49,697 bases of DNA from JBFGJY01 sp041576975. GTDB lineage: Bacteria > Pseudomonadota > Gammaproteobacteria > UBA4575. Both the position numbers and the translations under genes were made by a program. This document shows positions 24,964 through 32,662 of this stretch, piece after piece. The stretch spans positions 1 to 49,697 of the forward strand of contig JBFGJY010000013.1 in assembly GCA_041576975.1 (NCBI GenBank). Reading direction: 5' to 3'. Each line of letters begins with the position of its first letter. The first letter of the stretch is position 1. The notes under the pieces are model-generated. The model was not told the origin of the DNA. It saw nothing but the letters and a program-made list of their open reading frames with translations, and did not search any database.

Positions 24964-26034
24964 TTACTCAATAAACATAGCATCACCATAGCTATAAAAT
25001 CGATAGCGTTGGGCAACAGCATGTAGATATGCCGACATTGTCGTTTCATAACCTGCAAATGCACACACCAACATAAGAAGCGTGGATTTTGGTAAGTGAA
25101 AATTAGTAATCAATGCATCTACGATCTTAAATTTAAATCCCGGATAAATAAATAAACTGGTGTCTCCTTCATAGGGGCGTATGTTATCCACATGAACTAC
25201 TGACTCTTTAGTATCTCCATCGTAGGGATGTGTTTGATTTGCACAAACCGCAGACTCTAGTGCACGTACCACTGTGGTCCCCACTGCAATTACACGACCA
25301 CCACGTTTTTTACAAACCATGACTTGGTCACAAACTTGCTGGGACACACTTACTTGTTCAGCATGGATGGCATGCTCCTCAATCTTATCTACCCGCACAG
25401 GTTGGAATGTACCAGCACCGACGTGCAGGGTTACATATGCACATCCCACGCCTTTACGCTGCAAGCTCTTTAGCATGGTCTTATCAAAATGTAGTCCCGC
25501 TGTTGGCGCTGCCACTGCACCTTTACACTGCGCATAAACGGTTTGGTAACGCTCAATATCTTCTTGATTAGGTGTTCTTCGAATATAGGGTGGTAGTGGA
25601 GTTTGCCCAAACTGCTTCAATAAATTCTCAAACTCTGCTGTATGTTTGAACTCAACAATAAAGAAATCGTCTTGCCGATTTTTAACTTTGGCTTCAAAAC
25701 CATTTTCAAAAATTAAACAGGTTCCTAGCTTAGGGGATTTACTTGCTTTAAGTTGCACTAATGCAGTACGTGCATCAAGCATGCGTTCTAATAATAATTC
25801 TACTTTGCCACCCGATGCTTTCTTGCAATATAAACGCGCTGGAATGACTTCAGTATTGTTTAACACCAATAAGTCCCCCGCATGTAATAAATACTGCAAA
25901 TCGATGAATTTCAAATCATTGAATTTTTTACCATTAGACACGAAATGCAGCAATCTACTAGCAGTTCGCTTCGGTAAAGGATTCTGAGCTATCAGCTCTT
26001 CCGGGAGCTCGTAATCAAACTGATCAAGATTCAC
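24964..26034 (-). CDS. queA: S-adenosylmethionine:tRNA ribosyltransferase-isomerase QueA
   Basis: Moves the ribosyl part of SAM to preQ1 in tRNA to give epoxyqueuosine. The start (Met-Asn-Leu-Asp-Gln-Phe-Asp-Tyr-Glu-Leu-Pro-Glu) and the core segments AAPTAGLHF, THVGAGTF-like and TTVVRALES match the family. Length is 356. It is first in queA-tgt-yajC-secD-secF and is divergent from tRNA-Leu(CAA). Confidence 0.97.
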   Translation of the reverse strand: MNLDQFDYELPEELIAQNPLPKRTASRLLHFVSNGKKFNDLKFIDLQYLLHAGDLLVLNNTEVIPARLYCKKASGGKVELLLERMLDARTALVQLKASKSPKLGTCLIFENGFEAKVKNRQDDFFIVEFKHTAEFENLLKQFGQTPLPPYIRRTPNQEDIERYQTVYAQCKGAVAAPTAGLHFDKTMLKSLQRKGVGCAYVTLHVGAGTFQPVRVDKIEEHAIHAEQVSVSQQVCDQVMVCKKRGGRVIAVGTTVVRALESAVCANQTHPYDGDTKESVVHVDNIRPYEGDTSLFIYPGFKFKIVDALITNFHLPKSTLLMLVCAFAGYETTMSAYLHAVAQRYRFYSYGDAMFIE

Positions 26035-26069
26035 AAGTTTCTTAAATAATTTTATTAAAAGATCAATTA

Positions 26070-26097
26070 TTGCCAGCTTAGCAATTTACGCTAAACT
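26070..26097 (+). promoter_or_regulatory. Promoter of tRNA-Leu(CAA)
   Basis: TTGCCA, a 16-bp spacer and TAAACT end 12 bp before the tRNA. Each box matches the sigma-70 consensus at four or five of six positions. Confidence 0.45.
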
Positions 26098-26109
26098 GCA
26101 CAGGGATGC

Positions 26110-26196
26110 GCCGGGGTGGCGGAACTGGTAGACGCGCCGGATTCAAAATCCGGTTCTGGCAACAGAGTGAGAGTTCGAGTCTCTCTCCCGGCACCA
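26110..26196 (+). tRNA. tRNA-Leu (anticodon CAA)
   Basis: The 87-nt sequence folds as a class II tRNA. The acceptor is GCCGGGG with TCCCGGC, the anticodon stem CCGGA/TCCGG holds loop TTCAAAA, a long variable arm follows, and the T-arm is GAGAG/CTCTC. The CCA end is encoded. It reads TTG codons. A tRNA-Leu next to queA is also seen in Pseudomonas. Confidence 0.97.
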
Positions 26197-26349
26197 ACCC
26201 GTTGCAGGCTAAGTGTTTAAAGATTAGATATCTAGCCTCGCACTAATTATCTAGCAGGATAAAGAGCTTTTAGAATGGAATTTTGGCCTAGCACCAACTA
26301 GCGAGCACTTAGTTCAGTTAAAATCACGGCTTCTATGGTCTTGCACAAC

Positions 26350-26376
26350 TTTACGTGTGTGGGTATTACACGTAAA
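26350..26376. repeat. Perfect 9-bp inverted repeat between two tRNA genes
   Basis: TTTACGTGT (26350-26358) and ACACGTAAA (26368-26376) are separated by 9 bp. The rest of the roughly 290-bp gap between the tRNA genes has no gene. A dimeric regulator site or a terminator without a T-run are both possible. Confidence 0.6.
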
Positions 26377-26445
26377 TTAAACAGTCGCAATTCGACACGA
26401 AAAATTTCGTCGCGCGAATAACGCGCGCAAAGTTAATAGTCACAT

Positions 26446-26474
26446 TTGGACTTCTAACCATCTCAATATATTCT
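26446..26474 (+). promoter_or_regulatory. Promoter of tRNA-Arg(CCT)
   Basis: TTGGAC, a 17-bp spacer and TATTCT end 11 bp before the tRNA start. It is a weak match to the sigma-70 consensus, supported mainly by its position. Confidence 0.4.
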
Positions 26475-26485
26475 GACATCACACC

Positions 26486-26562
26486 GCCCCGATAGCTCAG
26501 CAGGATAGAGCGTCCCCCTCCTAAGGGGAAGGCCGTAGGTTCGACTCCTACTCGGGGCACCA
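26486..26562 (+). tRNA. tRNA-Arg (anticodon CCT)
   Basis: 77 nt. The acceptor is GCCCCGA with TCGGGGC, the D-stem GCTC/GAGC, the anticodon stem TCCCC/GGGGA with loop CTCCTAA, and the T-arm GTAGG/CCTAC. CCA is encoded. It reads the rare AGG codon. Confidence 0.97.
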
Positions 26563-26573
26563 CAAATTATTTG

Positions 26574-26603
26574 AATGTCCGCTTTTGGCCATAAGCAGAG
26601 ATT
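26574..26603. repeat. Palindromic repeat after tRNA-Arg, copy A
   Basis: An imperfect inverted repeat, AATGTCCGCTT and AAGCAGAGATT (8 of 11 pairs), around a loop containing GGCCAT. It starts 12 bp after the tRNA. A relative with the same GGCCATAA centre follows tRNA-Leu(CAG) at 48967. Confidence 0.6.
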
Positions 26604-26824
26604 AAATTTAAGCCGCAATTTCCCCTCTAAGGCCAGATTTAGCTCGTCACAACCTTAAATAATTTACAAATATTAACCATCTCTTTCTTTGACTGTAAAC
26701 AATCGTAACATTACCTCGTTAGTTTATTTTGTTGAGTATCAAGTGTGTTACAAATGCAGGCTTATTTATCTGAGTAATACAAAAATCTAGTAATTATAAT
26801 TACCCGTGACCCAATATCTATTAC

Positions 26825-27274
26825 ATGAATAACTTTATACACTTAGATAACTCAATCTTACCAACAATGCTTTCCTTTGCAGATCGACTAAACTCTTTTG
26901 CACGCACAACATTAAATAAAGAATTGGATGTACATGGCCTAAAATTTAATCAGTGGAGATTAATCAATACAATTTTCTCAAAATCTATTTTCACTCCTGC
27001 AAGAATCGCAGATGAATTAATGATTGAGCGCGCCACCGTGAGCCGTTATCTCGATCAGCTTGAAGAAAGAGGCTGTATTCAACGATCCCATAATCGATCA
27101 GATCGAAGAGTAGTTGATATCAAACTCACTGCAAAAGGTGAGAAACTCGCTAAATTGGGAATTTCATTAATGTACGATAACTATAGAGAAATGTTTGCAG
27201 ATCTCTCTGCTGCAGAATACAAACAACTAGTTTCGTTGGTTCAAAAGGTTTCAAATAAGTTGCCTAATGAATAG
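26825..27274 (+). CDS. MarR-family transcriptional regulator
   Basis: 149-residue winged-helix regulator. The recognition region is FTPARIADELMIERATVSRYLDQLEERG (about 58-85, in shortened form here), followed by the wing segment SDRRVVDIKLTAKG that is typical of MarR proteins. Dimerisation helices lie at both ends. It is a single gene with no target visible beside it; the next gene is 250 bp away on the same strand and could be under its control. The ligand is unknown. Confidence 0.9.
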   Translation: MNNFIHLDNSILPTMLSFADRLNSFARTTLNKELDVHGLKFNQWRLINTIFSKSIFTPARIADELMIERATVSRYLDQLEERGCIQRSHNRSDRRVVDIKLTAKGEKLAKLGISLMYDNYREMFADLSAAEYKQLVSLVQKVSNKLPNE

Positions 27275-27524
27275 AAAATTGTATGAACTTTAATCAAATT
27301 GATATATCCATATTAATCTACGCCCCGTACAAACAAATCTATTAGGTCCAAAGAATCTCCCTATAAACTCTAAGGATTATTCCTGGAAGGTTTGCCTAAT
27401 TCGATATAAATTGATAGTTGCATTTGCACAAATTCGTTTGCGAATTGATTGCGTTCAAGCAATACTTATTGCACGTCGAGAGTGTTAAATTCGACTTACA
27501 TAACGAAATCTATACAAGTCGTCT

Positions 27525-28328
27525 ATGGCCAATCAAGGTACTAAAAGTTGTGTTGTTTGCATGCTATTACCAATTATACTTGGCATTATTGGACTATCTG
27601 TTCTGTATTGGTGGACAAGAGAAAGTAAAACCGAATACATCGAGAATGACTTAAGTTACAAAAGTAACACTCTACTCAAAGACAGTGAAGTTGGTGGAAT
27701 CATCGTGAATATGGATGGCCGCGATGCCACATTGATCGGTACGGTTAAAAACGAACAACGCTCGCAAGAAATAGAAACTATCATTGCTTCCTTAGCTGGC
27801 ATCCGGGTTGTAAATAACCAACTTGAAATTGCTAAAGCTGACGAAGCCGAACCAAAACTAATTACAGAACCAGCGACAGAAAAATTACTTGAACCTGAAC
27901 CTGAAATTGCACTTGCGCCTGAGCCTGAAGTAGAAGCGATAAAACCATCACAAGAAAAAGTAGTCGAAGAAATGCTACAAATTCTGGACCTGGCAGGTAT
28001 TACCTTTCTATTTGGAAGTGATGAAATTACCGAACAAGGTATTAATATACTTAACGATGTAGTTCGGATTTTAAATGAAAATCAAGAGTTTGATGTTGTA
28101 GTTGCCGGTCATTCGGACAGTGTTGGCGATGACAATATCAATCTTGACTTAAGCCAGCGACGCGCACAATCAGTAATGAATTATTTAATTAGCCAAGGTA
28201 TAAATGCACAACGTATGAATGCTGTTGGCTATGGCGAATCCGAACCCATTACTTCCAATGACACACAAGAAGGTCGCGCTATAAATCGACGTATTGAGTT
28301 AGCAGTTATCAGGAGACCACAAACATGA
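27525..28328 (+). CDS. Inner-membrane-anchored BON-OmpA domain protein
   Basis: A 267-residue envelope protein. One membrane segment (about 9-30) anchors it, with no cleavage site visible. A BON-like domain follows (about 43-102, with GRDATLIGTVKNEQ and VVNNQLEI). Next is a Glu/Pro-rich spacer (EPEPEIALAPEPEVE), and then an OmpA/MotB-type peptidoglycan-binding domain (about 150-262) with AGHSDSVG, LSQRRAQSVMNYL and NRRIELAV. It therefore probably spans the periplasm to reach the cell wall. Its stop overlaps the start of the next gene (ATGA), so the two proteins are likely made together and may form a complex. Confidence 0.88.
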   Translation: MANQGTKSCVVCMLLPIILGIIGLSVLYWWTRESKTEYIENDLSYKSNTLLKDSEVGGIIVNMDGRDATLIGTVKNEQRSQEIETIIASLAGIRVVNNQLEIAKADEAEPKLITEPATEKLLEPEPEIALAPEPEVEAIKPSQEKVVEEMLQILDLAGITFLFGSDEITEQGINILNDVVRILNENQEFDVVVAGHSDSVGDDNINLDLSQRRAQSVMNYLISQGINAQRMNAVGYGESEPITSNDTQEGRAINRRIELAVIRRPQT

Positions 28329-29809
28329 CCTATTTACTCAACGAAATATTACTTTACTTAATTATTGCAGCTGCATTAGGTACATTTGTCGGCTGGTTAA
28401 TACGTCGTTACGGATGCAATCGTGATCTAGCAGATATGCAAGCAAAACTTGATCACTCGCAAAGAGAGCTTGATGATAAAACCGCTATGTTCAGTTCATA
28501 TGAGAACAAAATTACAGATTTACAATCCAGGCTAGATCAACAAAGTGGTGAGCTTAAGCTGATGACCTCGCGCTGGCGCTCAACCTTGTTCCAAGCCAAA
28601 CAATTGCCTAAATATCAATCGTGGCTGAAAAAAGTTCAAAACATGTATCAGCAAACCCGGGGGGAGCGCAACGATTTTGAAAATCTTTCAAACCAATATG
28701 TAGCCATGCATGCAGATGCAAACCAAAAAATTAAACGCCTCAACAAGCGTGTAACCGATCAGGAAGGATACAAATACCAGTTTGAGGACTTGATTACAAA
28801 AGTACGCCGACTTAATTCCAAAGTCACATCTTCTGAAAATGAATTTCGAGGCCTATATGGCATGATTGCACAGGTACAGGACAAATGGCGCCAGGATCGT
28901 GTTGACGCCACTCACTTACGTGCAATACATCCAGAAATTGAAGAACAAAAAAATAAAGCTCAATGGCGGCTTGCTGAGTTAGATAAAATGTATACTGAGA
29001 AAATTCAAGAACAACAAGCCCAACATCAATCTGAAATTGAAAAAATGCTCAAGCGTATTGATGAGCTCACTCCATTAGAAGGCAATTTGCCTGGCCAAGA
29101 TTCAAAGTTTAATCGCTTCATGGATAAAATTCGTTTGGTCGGTACTTCGAAAAACACAGTGTTGGGTCGTGTATATAAACAAATTGATGAAACCAAGCGC
29201 GAAGCGGGTGAAAAAGAACGCGTGTTTGTCGATACTTGTGAAGAAAAAGACGCCATTATCGAAGATTTGCACGAACAAGTTCGCATCGCTGAAAATCGCG
29301 CTCAAACAACTAGCACTGCGGCGCTTCAAGAGAGTAAAGCTAGGATTCATGAACTTGAAACTGAACTTTCATCAATTAATTGCAGCATTGAGATGCTGCG
29401 AGAACATGAACACACCATAGAAGCTCTGAAAAATAAGCTTTCCAAAAAACCCTCTCGCACCATCCCGAAAGTTGTACCAGTAAAACCCTCTAAGACACGC
29501 ACGACCAAAGCTATAAAACCATCCTCTAAACCGGCAGCTGAATTGAAAGCGCCAGCCAAAGGTTTGAATATTGCAGCTGCAAATGTCAAAGATGATCTAA
29601 AATTAGTAAAGGGAATTGGTCCAGTAATGGAGAAAAAATTAAATGACTTTGGTGTGTATTCTTTTGAACAACTAGGTAAATTAACCAGCAAGGATATAGA
29701 CGCCCTGACCAAAACTCTTGAGAGTTTTCCCGGCAGGATTGAACGGGATAAATGGGTTAGTCAATCAAAAAAACAGTTTAAAAAGAAGTATGGCAAATCA
29801 CTCGATTAA
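28325..29809 (+). CDS. Membrane-anchored coiled-coil protein with C-terminal helix-hairpin-helix domain
   Basis: A 494-residue protein. One N-terminal membrane segment (about 6-25) is followed by some 330 residues of heptad-rich coiled coil, then a basic Pro/Lys linker (about 385-410). The C-terminal domain of about 70 residues begins DDLKLVKGIGPVMEKKLNDFG. That phrase is the helix-hairpin-helix unit seen at the ends of many envelope and DNA-related proteins, and the segment FPGRIERDKW is typical of its second half. The gene overlaps the BON-OmpA gene by 4 bp. Orientation suggests the coiled coil is cytoplasmic, since an N-terminal span followed by Arg-Arg favours that side. Function is unknown. 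A structural scaffold linking the wall, through its partner, to a cytoplasmic ligand is my inference. Confidence 0.85.
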   Translation: MTYLLNEILLYLIIAAALGTFVGWLIRRYGCNRDLADMQAKLDHSQRELDDKTAMFSSYENKITDLQSRLDQQSGELKLMTSRWRSTLFQAKQLPKYQSWLKKVQNMYQQTRGERNDFENLSNQYVAMHADANQKIKRLNKRVTDQEGYKYQFEDLITKVRRLNSKVTSSENEFRGLYGMIAQVQDKWRQDRVDATHLRAIHPEIEEQKNKAQWRLAELDKMYTEKIQEQQAQHQSEIEKMLKRIDELTPLEGNLPGQDSKFNRFMDKIRLVGTSKNTVLGRVYKQIDETKREAGEKERVFVDTCEEKDAIIEDLHEQVRIAENRAQTTSTAALQESKARIHELETELSSINCSIEMLREHEHTIEALKNKLSKKPSRTIPKVVPVKPSKTRTTKAIKPSSKPAAELKAPAKGLNIAAANVKDDLKLVKGIGPVMEKKLNDFGVYSFEQLGKLTSKDIDALTKTLESFPGRIERDKWVSQSKKQFKKKYGKSLD

Positions 29810-29810
29810 A

Positions 29811-30140
29811 TTAATCATATTTAGATCTAACTACTGGATTTAAACGATCTTTATAAAAGGTGACAGCCTCCGGTGTAAGTTCTATATGGCTACCATCTTT
29901 TGAGTACATCTTAAACCCTTTATTATCTTTGTAATCCCAATATCCTACTGGTTGATCTCCAGGGCCAAGCAGTACAAATTCTCTCGACTTAATCTTGTCA
30001 GCAAATATGATATTAGAACCAGAATCTCTCGATATTACATCGTAAAGCAGAAATCCTACAAAGATAATTATGGCAATACGTATTGTTTTGACAATGCGCT
30101 CAAGGTTTTTAACACGTTCCTCAAGTTCTAGTTCTGACAT
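29811..30140 (-). CDS. Small membrane protein of unknown function
   Basis: 109 residues: an acidic N-terminal helix with coiled-coil character, one membrane span (about 20-40), then a beta-rich soluble part with REFVLLGPGDQPVGYWDYKD, which resembles the short repeats of cell-surface or intermediate-filament-like proteins. I do not recognise the family. It converges on the coiled-coil/HhH gene, with a single base between the stop codons. About 33 bp separate it from the HAD gene upstream on the same strand, so the two may be cotranscribed. Confidence 0.65.
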   Translation of the reverse strand: MSELELEERVKNLERIVKTIRIAIIIFVGFLLYDVISRDSGSNIIFADKIKSREFVLLGPGDQPVGYWDYKDNKGFKMYSKDGSHIELTPEAVTFYKDRLNPVVRSKYD

Positions 30141-30173
30141 CGTTAATCTCCATTGTAATTACTTATGCAGATT

Positions 30174-30866
30174 TTAGTAAATTAAAAGTGTAATCAATTG
30201 ACTAAGTTGTTGTATTTCTGCATCGGGTTTTCCCTCTTCTAACCATTGCATGTTTTTTGGGTTAAACCAAATCGCACGCCATCCACTTTGTTGTGCCCCT
30301 AACACATCTATATTTGGTGCGTCCCCAACAAATATCATTTCATGACTGTTAAGCTGCGCCTGATCCTGCGCACATTGAAAAATTTTTTCACTCGGTTTTG
30401 CCGCGCCTGCCATTTCAGCAGTTACCACAAAATCAAACTTTTCGCTCACACCAATCGCGTTCAGATCGGCATTGCCGTTAGTTATTACCCCAATTTTAAA
30501 ATGAAATTTAAGTTGATCTATTGTTTTAAATGCGTCGTTAAAAAAATTAACTCTATTACGAAATTTACGAAACAGTGCTAATCCTTCGCTTGCCATTTCA
30601 TTCGAATAGTTAAATTCCCTAGCAAGTTCTTCTAATGATTGTCTTCTCAATTCAGTGACATTGTGTGCAAGTTCGGGATGAGCTTCACCGTATGCAGCTC
30701 GCTGCATTTTTAAATCTTCAAATGAATACCTTTGTGTAATAATAGGATAGTGTTCTTCAAGCCAAGCATATAAAGCTTGCTCAGCATTTGAGATGGTAGG
30801 TTCACAAGGCCACAAAGTGTCATCTAAATCAAATGTGACACAACGAATCGTAGAAAAACCGCGCAT
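30174..30866 (-). CDS. HAD-superfamily phosphatase (YigB-like)
   Basis: A 230-residue haloacid-dehalogenase hydrolase. The ATG at 30866 is chosen because it precedes the conserved start of motif I (VTFDLDDTLWP, Asp13 and Asp15). Motif II is VITNGN, motif III is the Lys of AAKPSEKIF, and motif IV is FVGDAPNIDVLGAQ. The subfamily resembles YigB, a flavin-pathway phosphatase acting on 5-amino-6-(5-phospho-D-ribitylamino)uracil; the substrate here is not proved. It starts 8 bp after the YjbQ-family gene, and the two form an operon. Confidence 0.88.
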   Translation of the reverse strand: MRGFSTIRCVTFDLDDTLWPCEPTISNAEQALYAWLEEHYPIITQRYSFEDLKMQRAAYGEAHPELAHNVTELRRQSLEELAREFNYSNEMASEGLALFRKFRNRVNFFNDAFKTIDQLKFHFKIGVITNGNADLNAIGVSEKFDFVVTAEMAGAAKPSEKIFQCAQDQAQLNSHEMIFVGDAPNIDVLGAQQSGWRAIWFNPKNMQWLEEGKPDAEIQQLSQLITLLIY

Positions 30867-30874
30867 ATAGTAGA

Positions 30875-31294
30875 CTACAATTCGCCGTGGATGGTGACAG
30901 TTATATGTCTTTGGTGGGGCACAGTACGATGTTCCCACAGATAAATGCCTTGCCATGTACCCAGACCCGAAGACCCATCCATGACAGGCACACTAAGTTC
31001 GGATTGCGTAAGCACGGAACGTACATGAGCAGGCATATCATCGGCGCCTTCCGCACGATGGGTAAACATAGGATCTCCATCTGGACTTAGTTTAGCCATA
31101 AATGTCTCCAAATCCTGACGCACCGCTGGATCGGCATTTTCGCAAAGAATTAGTGATGCACTGGTGTGACGGATAAATAGGTGACATAAACCTTGTCGTA
31201 CACCTGAACGCTCAATCATTCTTTCAATACTATGACTAATGTCATAGGTACCACGCCCAGAAGAGCTTATTGTAAGTTTATCTTGCCAATACAT
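30875..31294 (-). CDS. YjbQ/UPF0047-family protein
   Basis: 139-residue single-domain protein of the YjbQ family, which in some species shows weak thiamine-phosphate synthase activity. The family blocks are present: LFIRHTSASLILCENADP (residues about 39-56), THRAEGADDMPAHVR, GTWQGIYLWEHR, and the closing ITVTIHGE. The conserved His and Glu residues that bind metal are intact. It is the first gene of a two-gene operon with the HAD phosphatase. Confidence 0.92.
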   Translation of the reverse strand: MYWQDKLTISSSGRGTYDISHSIERMIERSGVRQGLCHLFIRHTSASLILCENADPAVRQDLETFMAKLSPDGDPMFTHRAEGADDMPAHVRSVLTQSELSVPVMDGSSGLGTWQGIYLWEHRTVPHQRHITVTIHGEL

Positions 31295-31434
31295 GTTGTA
31301 GTCTACAAATTTATGTTCTCATAGATTGTATCTGGCTAATTGTAGACGTAATGCGATGAGAATGAGTTATTATCATAGCGAGAAATCGATGTTTCAAATA
31401 CATTAACTATAGCTATATATAGATTGAAATCTTA

Positions 31435-32652
31435 ATGAATGCCAGACGTAACTGCACAACTGTTAAGGTAGGAAAGGTTACAGTAGGAGGCCACTCTCCT
31501 ATTGTTGTGCAATCCATGACCAATACAGATACTGCTGATATTAATAAAACCGTTGAACAGATTACAGCACTAGCAAAAGCTGGATCAGAAATAGTGCGTG
31601 TCACAGTCAATAACAAAAAAGCTGCTCAGGCAGTGCCTATTATACGCGAACGTTTGTTACATGCCGGTATTGATGTACCTTTGGTTGGAGATTTTCATTT
31701 TAATGGTAATCGTTTATTGAAAAATTACACAGAGTGCGCACAATCATTAGATAAATACCGTATCAATCCAGGAAATGTAGGTCGAGGCAATTTACATGAT
31801 AAGCAGTTTAGCGAAATAATTGAAATAGCTTGTCTGCATGATAAACCTGTTCGTATTGGCGTGAATTGGGGCAGCTTAGATCAAGATTTACTTGCAAAAA
31901 AATTGGATGAAAACTCATCCTTACCAAGCCCAAAATCATTAGATGAAGTAATGCATGACACTCTCATTGCCTCTGCAGTAGATAGTGCTGCACTTGCCGA
32001 ACAAATTGGGTTGGCCCACAACAAGATTATCTTGTCCTGCAAACTCAGCGAAGTTCAAGCACTGATTTGTGTTTATAGAGATCTAGCAGCAAGCTGTGAT
32101 TACGCCTTACACTTAGGCTTAACGGAAGCGGGCATGGGTTCAAAAGGCGTGGTAGCCTCGACAGCAGCATTGTCAGTGCTGCTACAGGAGGGAATCGGTG
32201 ACACGATTCGTATTTCGCTTACCCCTGAGCCTGGTGGTGACCGAACTCAAGAAGTCCTTGTAGCCCAACAAATCCTGCAAACTATGGGCCTACGTTCGTT
32301 TATGCCGCAAGTGACATCTTGCCCTGGATGCGGACGTACAACCAGTGAATATTTTCAGCATTTAGCAGCCGACATTCAAAGCTATTTACAAGCACAAATG
32401 CCGAGTTGGAAACAGCAATTTCAAGGTGTCGAAGAAATGAATGTGGCAGTAATGGGATGTGTAGTAAATGGTCCAGGTGAAAGTAAGCATGCCAATATTG
32501 GCATTAGTTTGCCTGGTACCGGCGAAAAACCAATTGCACCAGTTTATGTAGACGGAAATAAATTTACCATTCTCAAGGGTGATAATATTGCTCAACAATT
32601 TCAAGACATCGTTCAAGAATACGTTGAGAGTCGCTATCAACAAGCAGACTAA
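31435..32652 (+). CDS. ispG: 4-hydroxy-3-methylbut-2-en-1-yl diphosphate synthase IspG (long form)
   Basis: Catalyses the seventh step of the MEP isoprenoid pathway using a 4Fe-4S cluster. Cluster cysteines are in CPGCGRTT and in GCVVNGPGE. The N-terminal TIM-barrel begins VGGHSPIVVQSMTNTDT. At 405 residues it is about 30 longer than E. coli IspG, with extra sequence around 135-165 and TPEPGGDRTQEV, features I associate with alpha- and betaproteobacterial enzymes. It is a single gene, not in its usual gammaproteobacterial place between rodZ and hisS. Confidence 0.96.
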   Translation: MNARRNCTTVKVGKVTVGGHSPIVVQSMTNTDTADINKTVEQITALAKAGSEIVRVTVNNKKAAQAVPIIRERLLHAGIDVPLVGDFHFNGNRLLKNYTECAQSLDKYRINPGNVGRGNLHDKQFSEIIEIACLHDKPVRIGVNWGSLDQDLLAKKLDENSSLPSPKSLDEVMHDTLIASAVDSAALAEQIGLAHNKIILSCKLSEVQALICVYRDLAASCDYALHLGLTEAGMGSKGVVASTAALSVLLQEGIGDTIRISLTPEPGGDRTQEVLVAQQILQTMGLRSFMPQVTSCPGCGRTTSEYFQHLAADIQSYLQAQMPSWKQQFQGVEEMNVAVMGCVVNGPGESKHANIGISLPGTGEKPIAPVYVDGNKFTILKGDNIAQQFQDIVQEYVESRYQQAD

Positions 32653-32662
32653 CTAATTAAAA

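Noticed and set aside
24937..26034. preQ1 riboswitch near tgt or queA
   Set aside because: The spacer between queA and tgt is only 27 bp and the queA leader has no visible pseudoknot motif.
26366..26563. Open frame antisense to tRNA-Arg, reading VPRVGVEPTAFPLGG and on
   Set aside because: It is the antisense translation of the tRNA gene. This phrase appears as a false gene wherever such a tRNA occurs; no ribosome binding site.
27418..27654. 78-codon frame overlapping the start of the BON-OmpA gene
   Set aside because: Different frame from the OmpA gene, no start signal, no recognisable domain; the OmpA frame explains the sequence.
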